A stretch of DNA of 64,000 nucleotides from Oscillospiraceae bacterium (GTDB taxonomy: Bacteria > Bacillota > Clostridia > Oscillospirales > Oscillospiraceae): positions 1 to 64,000 of the forward strand of contig SVMM01000006.1 in NCBI GenBank assembly GCA_015067435.1, read 5' to 3'. The translations under genes were made by a program, and so were the position numbers. The notes below the pieces were generated by a model. That model was given only the letters and a program-made list of their open reading frames with translations, made no database searches and was not told where the DNA came from. Shown here piece after piece: positions 53,315-62,800 of the stretch; positions within the stretch are counted from its first letter, which is position 1, and each line of letters begins with the position of its first letter.

Positions 53315-54463
53315 TCAGCGGTGCTTCTTCTCCTCGTACAGCTGCTCGTCCGCCTTGGCGATCAGCTCCTTGAGCGGCAGCGACGCGTCCGCGCGCGTCA
53401 CGCCGATGCTGACGCTCAGCGGATAGGGCGCGTTTGCCTCGCGGTTGAGCTCCGCGAGGATCTCGTTGATCCGGCGGCGCAGCGTCTCGACCTGCTCCGG
53501 CTCGTCGGAGGCGACGAAGATCACGAACTCGTCTCCGCCGTAGCGCGCGATGTTGGCGCGCCGCGTCACGTCCCGACACGCCCGCCGCATCGCCTCCGCG
53601 ATGCGCATGAGCGCGGCGTCGCCCTCGATGTGGCCGTAGGTGTCGTTGATGCTCTTGAATTTGTTCGCGTCGATGATCATCAGGTACAGCGGCACGCCGT
53701 CCCCGCCGCCCTGCGCCCACTGCTGAAAGTGGTACTCCAGCTGCTTGCGGTTGTTCAGGCGGGTCAGCGGGTCGATGGAGATCATCTGCTCCAGCCAGTT
53801 GAGGTACATCAGCAGCGACTCCAGCGCCAGCGTTGCGCACACAAGCGGAAGCTCCGGATACAGGTATTGCAGGATGCCCGCGATCCCCGGCAGAACCGGA
53901 AACAGCGCCAGCGAGATCAGCAGGTTGCGCTTGGCGTAGTTCTGCCTGCGCACCAGACTGATCACCGCGCGCGTGCAGGAAAAAAGCACAAAGATGTAGG
54001 ACAGGATGTACTGCACGCCGAAAAACATCCCGCGGTGGTAAACGCCCGCGCCGTCCACGGAGAAGTAGAAGCCCGCGAACAGGTTTGCGATCAGCAGCGC
54101 GCCGGCGACCCACACCAGCGCGGAGGTCTTCCAGATTTCCCTGCGGTTTTTGACGAGCGGGGACTCCTGCAGGTACTCAAAGTAGATGAACCAGAAGTAG
54201 CACACCAGCACCGTGGACAGGAAATAGACCGTCTTCGCAAGCAGCAGCACGATCCCCGGCGCATGGAGGACGCCGGATTCCATCGACATGCAGAACGCGT
54301 CCGACAGGAAAAGCAGCATCTGCGCGTCCAGCGTCATGGAGAAATTGCGCTGCTCAAACATGGCGGAAAGGCCGAGCGTCTTGTACCGGATGATCAGCAG
54401 CAGAAAGAACGAGATCAGATTGACTTCGAGGTACAAGAGCAGATATGCGACTTGCGAGGACAT
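53315..54463 (-). CDS. Multi-TM diguanylate cyclase (DGC4)
   Basis: GGDEF protein with an N-terminal membrane module of about six to seven helices (about 1-205; begins LLLYLEVNLISFFLLLIIRY) instead of an extracytoplasmic sensor. The GGDEF domain follows, with motif RYGGDEF near residue 308. No RxxD I-site is present at the expected place (TRRA). 382 residues. The ATG at 54463 follows AAAGGAG; a longer reading into the transporter gene is not supported. It lies 37 bases after an SLC13-like transporter gene, and an HD-hydrolase gene follows. The membrane module may sense through, or be coupled to, the transporter. Confidence 0.87.
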   Translation of the reverse strand: MSSQVAYLLLYLEVNLISFFLLLIIRYKTLGLSAMFEQRNFSMTLDAQMLLFLSDAFCMSMESGVLHAPGIVLLLAKTVYFLSTVLVCYFWFIYFEYLQESPLVKNRREIWKTSALVWVAGALLIANLFAGFYFSVDGAGVYHRGMFFGVQYILSYIFVLFSCTRAVISLVRRQNYAKRNLLISLALFPVLPGIAGILQYLYPELPLVCATLALESLLMYLNWLEQMISIDPLTRLNNRKQLEYHFQQWAQGGGDGVPLYLMIIDANKFKSINDTYGHIEGDAALMRIAEAMRRACRDVTRRANIARYGGDEFVIFVASDEPEQVETLRRRINEILAELNREANAPYPLSVSIGVTRADASLPLKELIAKADEQLYEEKKHR

Positions 54464-54500
54464 GGTTTTCTCCTTTCCGGGACCGGTTCGCCTGTTAGCG

Positions 54501-55607
54501 TCACAGCAGCAGCGCCGCCGCGGAGAGAAGCAGCAGCAGCGCGAGGTTGACCAGCGTGAACACCGTGAGATAGCGCCCCGTACGCGCGCCGCCCGTGCGG
54601 GAATAGAGCTTGAGGCTGATGAGGCTGGCGAGGCTGGCGATGGGGGTGCCGAGCCCGCCGACGTCCACGCCCAGAATGAGCGCGCGGGCGTTGTCCGTAA
54701 AGCCGGAGAGCAGCAGCGCCGCCGGCACATTGCTGACCACCTGACTCGCCAGCAGCGCCGTCAGGTATTCGCGCCCGTTGAGCGCGGCGCGCAGCAGGCG
54801 GGACACCGCGTCGAGCCGCGCGAGGTTTCCGGAGAAGACGAAGAACGCCACAAACGTCAGCAGCAGCATGAAGTCCGCGCCGCGCAGCAGCAGCGCGCGG
54901 TCGAAAACCAGCAGCGCGAGCACGACGGCGGCGAGCATCAGCGGCCAGTCGATCACGCGGAACACCGCGAGCAGGCACACGGCGAACAGCGCAAGATGGA
55001 CGGCCAGCGCGCGGCGGTCAAGCCCCGGCTCCTCGCCGAGAAAGGGGTCGAGCGGCTCGTTCGGCAGCAGCAGGCACAGCGCGAGCGAGAAAAGCAGCGA
55101 CAGCGCCCACACCGGCGCGGTGATGCGGAAGAAGTCCCCCGCCGTCAGATGGTAGTACGAATAGAGATACAGGTTCTGCGGGTTGCCGACGGGCGTGAGC
55201 ATGCTGCCGAGGTTCGCCGCCACGGTTTGCAGCACGACGATGGTAATAAGGTCGCTCTTGCGCCCGGTCATGCCCAGCAGCACCACGGCGAAGGGCACGA
55301 ACGTCAGCAGCGCCACATCGTTCGTGATGAGCATGGAGCTGAAAAACGACAGCGCCACCAGCAGCGCGCCCATGGCGCGGGTGCTTTTCGCCCGCGCGCA
55401 CACCAGATGGGCGAGATGCGCGAACACGCCCGCGCCGCGCAGGCCGGACACGACCAGCATCAGCGCGTAGAGCAGGGAGAGCGTGCGAAAATCGATATAG
55501 CCGAGATACGCCGCGTCCGGCGGCACGAGGAAGCAGCTCGCCAGCGCGCAGAGCGACGCGAGCGTCAAAACAGGTTCCTTTTTGACGAAGGATCGAAGCG
55601 AAGACAT
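54501..55607 (-). CDS. SLC13/ArsB-type anion transporter
   Basis: Integral membrane secondary transporter of the ion-transporter superfamily (SLC13, CitMHS, ArsB). About ten hydrophobic segments are visible over 368 residues. The conserved features SSMLITNDVALLTFVPF and LGSMLTPVGNPQNLYL (near 130-150), and VVSNVPAALLLSGF with GGLGTPIASLASLIS near the C-terminus, form the two pseudo-symmetric re-entrant loops of the family. The substrate may be a dicarboxylate, citrate or another anion. The ATG at 55607 follows AAGGCGG. It is first in an operon with a cyclase and an HD protein. Confidence 0.88.
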   Translation of the reverse strand: MSSLRSFVKKEPVLTLASLCALASCFLVPPDAAYLGYIDFRTLSLLYALMLVVSGLRGAGVFAHLAHLVCARAKSTRAMGALLVALSFFSSMLITNDVALLTFVPFAVVLLGMTGRKSDLITIVVLQTVAANLGSMLTPVGNPQNLYLYSYYHLTAGDFFRITAPVWALSLLFSLALCLLLPNEPLDPFLGEEPGLDRRALAVHLALFAVCLLAVFRVIDWPLMLAAVVLALLVFDRALLLRGADFMLLLTFVAFFVFSGNLARLDAVSRLLRAALNGREYLTALLASQVVSNVPAALLLSGFTDNARALILGVDVGGLGTPIASLASLISLKLYSRTGGARTGRYLTVFTLVNLALLLLLSAAALLL

Positions 55608-55657
55608 ATGCGGACCGCCTTGCGTTTCCGCGCAGCGCGCGGAGGTTTTACCTTTAT

Positions 55658-55686
55658 ATTTTACGCGCCGCGCCGTGCAATTGCAA
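55658..55686 (-). promoter_or_regulatory. Sigma-A promoter of the transporter/DGC4/HD operon
   Basis: Minus strand TTGCAA (55681-55686), a 17-base spacer and TAAAAT (55658-55663), about 50 bases before the transporter ATG. The -35 sits in a palindromic TGCAATTGCA. Confidence 0.65.
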
Positions 55687-55800
55687 GATGCAATTCCTGC
55701 TTTGCGTCCGGCGGCGGACGCAGTACAGGAGGCGCCTGTCCCGCCGCGCGGAGCCTTATCGATCCGGCAGAGGAGCGCTCAAGAGGTACTCCCATCATTC

Positions 55801-55846
55801 AAAAAGCATCAGGGACGCGGCGCTTGCCGCGTCCCTGATGCTTTTT
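55801..55846. terminator. Terminator of the TtcA-like gene (bidirectional)
   Basis: Perfect 21-bp arms (55801-55821 and 55826-55846) with a GCTT loop. The outer five pairs are A/T, giving T runs on both strands. It lies 2 bases after the TtcA-like stop and is the longest perfect stem seen in the window. Confidence 0.92.
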
Positions 55847-55848
55847 CG

Positions 55849-56703
55849 TCAAATATCCTCCGCGTCGGACGACGTGTCGTAGCGCTCCAGAAACGAGTGC
55901 TTCTCGCCGCCGTCCTTCCAGCCGGGGAACGTGCCGATGTTCACCGTGTGGATCGCGTTGAAGACGCTCTTTTCCACGTTGGGGTTCTCCCGCCGCAGTT
56001 CCCGCAGCAGCGCCTTGACCTCCCTGCGCTTGCTCAGCTGCTCGATCTGCGCGCTCGCCTCGGTGAAGCGGCAGGCGCATTGCAGGAATTCGAGGCCGTG
56101 GTGCCGCGCCCACGCGATGATGTCCTCCTCGTGCACGCGGTAGAGCGGGCGGATCAGCTCCATGCCGGGGAAGTTCTGGCTGTGCAGCTTGGGCGGCATC
56201 GCCTGCAGCATCCCGCTCCACAGCATCCCCATGACCGTGGTCTCGACCACGTCGTTGAAATGGTGGCCCAGCGCGATCTTGTTGCAGCCCAGCTCCCGCG
56301 CCCTGGCGTAAAGGTGGCCGCGGCGCATCTTCGCGCAAAGGTAGCATGCCGAGTGCGTCTGGGCGTTGGCGACCTCGAACACGTCGCTTTCAAAGATGTG
56401 CAGCGGCACGCGCAGTTTTTCGGCGTTCTCCTCGATGCGTGCGCGGTTCGCCGGACTGTAACCGGGGTCCATGCACAGATACGTCGCCGTGAACGGTGTG
56501 TGCCCGTGGCGCTCCAGCTCCTGCATGAGCTTGGCGAGCAGCATGGAGTCCTTGCCGCCGGAGACGCACACGGCGATCCTGTCGCCCTCCTGCACCAGCT
56601 CGTAGCGCTGCACGGCGGTGATGAACGGCGTCCAAAGCTCGCGGCGGTACTTTTTCACGATGCTGCGCTCCGCCTGCTGCCAGAATTCGAGCTCGCGTCC
56701 CAT
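55849..56703 (-). CDS. TtcA-like tRNA thiolation PP-loop ATPase
   Basis: PP-loop ATPase of the TtcA/TtuA group, which activates tRNA for sulfur insertion (2-thiocytidine at position 32 in the classical TtcA). PP-loop SGGKDS is at residues 48-53. Cysteines suited to an Fe-S cluster are in CYLCAKMRRG (near 120-123) and LQCAC (near 208-210). The ALGHHFNDVVETT motif is near 145. 284 residues. The ATG at 56703 is divergent from the giant Ig-like gene. Family membership is clear; the exact tRNA target is inferred. Confidence 0.87.
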   Translation of the reverse strand: MGRELEFWQQAERSIVKKYRRELWTPFITAVQRYELVQEGDRIAVCVSGGKDSMLLAKLMQELERHGHTPFTATYLCMDPGYSPANRARIEENAEKLRVPLHIFESDVFEVANAQTHSACYLCAKMRRGHLYARARELGCNKIALGHHFNDVVETTVMGMLWSGMLQAMPPKLHSQNFPGMELIRPLYRVHEEDIIAWARHHGLEFLQCACRFTEASAQIEQLSKRREVKALLRELRRENPNVEKSVFNAIHTVNIGTFPGWKDGGEKHSFLERYDTSSDAEDI

Positions 56704-56862
56704 TTCGGCGTCCCCTCCCTCCGCTGTATGGACCAGAGTATATCCCGCCGCCGCGAAAAATGCAAAAAGTATTTTCCGGTTTTCTAACTATTTTACGATT
56801 TCAGTCGATAAGATAATAAATATTAGTATGCTTATTCCGGTTCCCGGAGGGAGGATTTTCAT

Positions 56863-59800
56863 ATGAAGAACACGAAAAGACTCGGCGCGCTGCTGCTCAG
56901 CTTTGTCATGGCGCTCTCGCTGCTGCCCGTGGAGGCGCTGGCGGACCATACGCAGGTTGACTACAGCAGCGTCTTTAAGCTGTATGACGACGGCGTTCTG
57001 GAGGTTCTGGACGAAGGGGACTTCTATGATTATTTTGACCTCAATCCGATTTACGCCTGTCCCCTGAACAGCGAGCAGCTGGCATCCGTCACCACGGTGC
57101 GCATCCCCTATAACTTTGAGCCAGATCCATGGGGTCCTGCCCTGCCGACCTGCTTTGGCCGATTCCCCAATCTCTCCGCCTTCGAGGTGGTCGTGGATCA
57201 CACGGGATACTGCGATATCGACGGCGTGCTGTTCAGCGAGGACGGCAAACATATGTACCGCTATCCGCCGAAAAAGGCCGGCGCCGTTTACGTTTTGCCC
57301 GCTTCGACGGAAACCATCAGCGCGAATGCGTTCCTTGACAACAATTATCATTATGACGCCGAAGCGCTGAAACGCCTTTATATAACAGGCACCAAAGATG
57401 TCGATTATACCAAGGATCATCTGGAGTATCTTCCCGGCGGCACAGCCCCAATCAATTGCTACACAGAAGGTGTGATTCCCGTCGAAGGCATTACCCTCTC
57501 CGAGCATGAGCTGGAGCTGGAGCTGACCGGCAGCAGCTCCACCCACACGCTGGTCGCCACGATCTCCCCCAGTAGCCCCACCATCACGGGCGTGCTGTGG
57601 TCGAGCAGCGCCCCGAACGTCGTCGCCGTCGATGAGAACGGCGTCGTCACCGCCAAGGCTGCGGGCAACGCGACCATCACCGCGACGACCCTCGGCGCCG
57701 ACAGCAGCGGCCTCCGCAAATCTGATACCTGCTCCGTCACCGTCAAGGGCGCGGCGCAGACGCTGACGATCCCCGCGGACACGCCCGGCGCGGACGGAGA
57801 AACCATCTACGCCGAGATCGACGGCGCAACGCCCGTCGTTTTGCAGGCGCAGACCAACGTGGGCTACAGCGTCACCTTCACCTCCTCTGACGCCTCCAAG
57901 GCGCTGTTGGAGAGCGGCGGCACGGAGGCAGCCTCCGTCACCGTCACCGCGGACAGCACCACCGGCATCGCCTCGGTCACGGTCGTCCCGCTCTCTGCCG
58001 GCGGCGTCACCGTCACCGCCGCAGCGGGCGATCTGACGCCCGTCTCCTATACGCTCTCGCTCGCGAAGTGGATCAAGTCCCTCACGCTGGGTCAGGACGA
58101 GCTCCTGATGGAGGCGGGCGACACCCGCACGCTGACCGCCGCGCTGACCCCTGACGATGTCACGGACGATACCGTGACGTGGGAGAGCAGCAACGAATCT
58201 GTCGCCACGGTCGACCAGAGCGGCGTCGTCACCGCCGTCGCCCCCGGCAATGCTGTCATCACCGCCACGAACGGCAGCTCAAACACCCGCATCGCAAGCG
58301 ACACCTGCACCGTGCGCGTGCGCGGCATCAGGCTGGATCAGACTACGCTTTCCATGAACCCGCGCGACACCGAAACGCTGGTCGCGACGATCTCCCCCGC
58401 AGACTCGGATACGGTCGTGTGGAGCAGCAGCAATCCCGCCGTCGCCACCGTCGACCAGAACGGCAAGGTCACCGCCGTCGCCGCGCAGAGCTCCACCGTC
58501 CCCGGCACCGCCGTCATCACCGCCACCATGGAGGACTGCGGCCTGACCGCGACATGCGCCGTCACCGTCACGCACGTCGTGCTGGGCGAACTCACGCTCA
58601 CGCCCGCGTCCATGACCATTGAAAAGGGCGAAACCGCCGAGCTGACGGCGACGTTCGATCCCGTCAACACCACCACGCGCGGGATCACGTGGACGTCGTC
58701 GGGCACCGGCGTCGTCTCCGTCAGCCCGACGAGCACCGACACCTCCGACGGCGAGGGCAAGGTCTCCGTCACGCTGACGGCGAACGGATACGGCACGGCG
58801 ACCGTCATCGCCAACACCGCGGACGGCAACAGGGCGGTCGTGTGCAACGTGCTCGTCCCCGTGCGCACCGAGAGCGTCACGCTGAGCGCCTCCGCCATCG
58901 ATCTCAAGCCCGGCGAGACCGCCGCGCTGACCGCTTTCGTACTGCCCGAGAACGCGCACAACAAGGATGTGACGTGGGCGAGCAGCAACACCGCCGTCGC
59001 CACCGTCGACCAAAACGGCGTCGTCACCGCCGTCGCCGCGGGCACGGCGGCCATCACCGCGACGAACCGAAACGGCACGGGCGACACAAGCATCTCGGGA
59101 AGCTGCACCGTGACGGTCAGTTCCTTCACGCTGAACAAGACCGCGCTTTCCCTCATTCCCCGCGGAACCGAAACCCTGACCGCCAGCCTCAACGGCGCGG
59201 CGGCGAACAATGTCGCGTGGGAGAGCAGCAGCACCGCCGTCGCCACGGTCGAAAACGGCGTCGTCACCGCCGTCGCCGCGGGCACGGCGACCATCACCGC
59301 GACCGAGCGGACGACCGGCCTGACCGCGGCGTGCGCCGTCACTGTCACCGCCGTACCGCTGGAAAGCATCACGCTGGACAACGCGTCCCTCACCATCGAG
59401 CCGGACGGCACCGCGACGCTGACCGCCACGCTGGCGCCTGCCAGCGCCACGAACCGCGGCGTCGCGTGGACGACCACGGACCCGGGCGTCGTATCCATCA
59501 GCAAAACCCACACCGACACCGCCGATGAGGCCGGCAAGGTCTCCATCACGCTCAGCGCCGACCATACGGGCACGGCGACCATCACCGCGGTCTCCGACGA
59601 CGGCAGCAAGTCCGTCACCTGCCGCGTGCTCGTCCCCGTGCGCACCACCAACGTCACCGTGAGCGCGGATCACCTCGACCTCAAGCCCGGCGAGACCGCC
59701 GCGCTGACCGCAGCGGTCACTCCCGCGAACGCGTACAATACGGATATCACATGGGCAAGCGACAACACCGCCGTCGCCACCGTCGACCAAAACGGCGTTG

Positions 59801-62800
59801 TCACCGCCGTCGCCGCGGGCACGGCGACCATCACCGCGACGAACCGAAACGGCACGGGCGACACAAGCATCTCGGGAAGCTGCACCGTGACGGTCAGTTC
59901 CTTTGCGCTGACGCCCGGCACGCTTTCCCTCATTCCCCGCGGAACCGGAACGCTGACCGCCAAGCTCAACGGCAATGCGGCTGAGAGTGTCACGTGGAAG
60001 AGCAGCAACACCGCCGTCGCGACGGTTTCCGACAGCGGTGTCGTCACCGCCGTTGCCGCGGGCACGGCGACCGTCACCGCGACCGAGCAAACGACCGGCC
60101 TGACCGCGGCGTGCGCCGTCACCGTCACCGCCGTACCGCTGGAAAGCATCACGCTGGACAACGCGTCCCTCACCATCGAAAAGGGCGGTGAGGCCACGCT
60201 GACCGCCACGCTGGCGCCTGCCAACGCCACCGTGCGCGAGATCACGTGGACGACCACGGACGCGGGCATCGTGTCCGTGACCCCGGCGCTGACCGGCAAC
60301 ACCGACGTCAACGACGGAACCGGCAAGGTCTCCGTCACGCTCAAGGCCGTGGGCGAGGGTACGGCAACCGTCAGCGCCGTCACCACCGACGGGCGGAAGG
60401 TCGTCACCTGCCGCGTGCTGGTGCCCGTGAAGGTGACGGGCATCACGCTGAAGTCCAACCTCACGCTGGAGGTCGGCGAGATCGAGTATCTGACCGCATC
60501 GGTCGTCCCCTCGAACGCCACCGACAAGACCATCACGTGGAGGAGCAGCGACGAAACCGTCGCCACGGTCGAAAACGGCAAGGTCACGGCCGTCGCCGCG
60601 GGCACGGCAGCCATCACCGTCACCAGTACGAACGGCGCGAACGGCGCCACGGTCACCGCCACCTGTGATGTGACGGTCAATCCCGTCGCCGTGCGCGGCG
60701 TCACGATCTCGCAAAAGCGCGTCACCACCCACGTCGGCAGCGAAGACGTAACGCTGATTGCGACGGTCACACCCTCGAACGCCGCCAACCCCGCCGTGAC
60801 GTGGACGATCAGCAGCTCGGACGTCGCCGCCGTAACGGACAACGGGAACGGCACGGCGACCGTCCATGCCGTGGGCGTCGGCGAGGCGGAGATCACCGTC
60901 ACCACCGTCGACGGGAGCTGCTCGGATACCTGCTACTACACGGTGCTCACAACGCCCGTGACGAGCATCACGCTGAGCGAAACCGAATGGACCACCGCGC
61001 TCAAGGATCACGAGACCAAAACGCTGACCGCGACAGTCCTGCCGACCAACGCCACGGACGATACCGTGGTATGGTCGAGCAGCAACCCCGCCGTCGCGGA
61101 GGTTCACCAGGACACCGGCGTCGTCACGCCGAAGGCCGCGGGCACCGCCACCATCACGGCGCGCTCCGTCAGCACGCCGTCCGTCGCCGCGGTGTGCGCC
61201 GTCACCGTCACCACGACGCCGGTAACGAGCCTCAGCCTGAGCGAAACCGAGCTCAACCTCAACATCGGCAGCGATCCCGTCACGCTGACCGCGGACGTCG
61301 GTCCCTCGGACGCGGACGACAAGACCGTGATCTGGTCCTGCTCCGACACGCAGGTCGCCAACATCACCGACAACCACGACGGCACGCTGACCGTCACCGC
61401 GGGCACAAAGGGCCGCGCGGTCATCACCGCGCTGACGGAGGACGGCGGCAAAACCGCCACCTGCGTTGTCAACGTCTGGCAGATGGTCGGCAGCGTGAGC
61501 CTGAACAAGACAGAGCTGTCCCTCGGCGTCGGCGAAAGCGAAACGCTGACCCCCACCGTGCTTCCGGACAACGCCGAGAACAAAAACGTCACATGGACCA
61601 GCAGCGACACCGCCGTCGCCACCGTGGATCAAACCGGCAGAGTCACCGCGCACAGCGCGGGCAGCGCGACGATCACCGTCACCACCGAGGATCGCACCGC
61701 CGCCGGACCGAAGGCAGCCGCGACGTGCGCCGTCACGGTGACGAACGTCCCTGTCTCCTCCCTCGCCATCACCGGCGCGCCCACGGAGATGACCGTCGGC
61801 GATCAGGTGACGCTGACCGTCAACATCAGCCCCGCGGGCGCCACGGACAAGACGGTGACGTGGGCCGCGCCGAGCGGCATCTTCCATCTGCTGAGCTCCA
61901 CCGCGACCACCGCGACCTTCGAAGCCGTCGGCGCGGCGGCGTCCGCGGCAACGATCACCGTCACCGCGCAGGACGGCAGCGGAAAGTCTACAAGCTGTGA
62001 TATCCAAGTCTATTCTAAGGCAGAGAGCGTCACGATCACGGGCGATGATACGCTGACCATCACCGCGGCCGCTCAAAACCCTGTCACCACGCTGGCTGCC
62101 GCGGTTGGCCCCGTCAATGCAAAGCAGAATGTCATATGGAGTGCGGATAATAAGTCTGTTGTAACGCTCGGAATTCCTATTGTCGTAGACGGTAAGTCTA
62201 CCGTTGCGGTCACGGCGCAGGCGCCCGGAACCGCCGTAATCACCGCTATTTCCGAGGCGAACCCCGCCGCGAAGGCGAACTTTACCGTCACGGTGAAGCG
62301 GCACGCCGATTCCCTCGCGCTGACGATCGCGCCGCCGGCGAGCGGCGCCTCGCTCGACGGGACGGCGCTGAGCTTTGACCTGTCCGCCTCCCCGCAACCC
62401 GCGACGCTGACCGCGACGGCGTCGCCGTCCGGCCTCACGGACGAGCTCGTCTGGACGGTCACAAACAACAACGGGAACATCCTGCTCACGCAGGGACAGA
62501 CGCAAAGCGGTGTGAGCACGGCGACGGTCTACGCCCTCAAGAGCACGGGCGACACCCCGGTCACGATCACCGTTTCCGCGAAGGACGGCGACGCCGTGTC
62601 TCAAACCGCAGCCTGCACCGTCGCCGTCAAGAACTCTGTGACGGGCGTAACGCTCAACTACCCCGCCCTCACGCTGACGCGGCTCGAAACCGCGCAGCTC
62701 ACCGCCGCGGTCACGGGCGGCGACGCGCCGTCCGTCACGTGGGAGAGCAGCAATTCCACCATCGTCTCCGTGGACGATAACGGCCGGATCACCGCGAATG

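Noticed and set aside
55620-55800. Short inverted repeats as a possible mobile element remnant
   Set aside because: No target duplication, no coding remnant and no second copy recognised in the window. Parts are explained by a promoter and a terminator.
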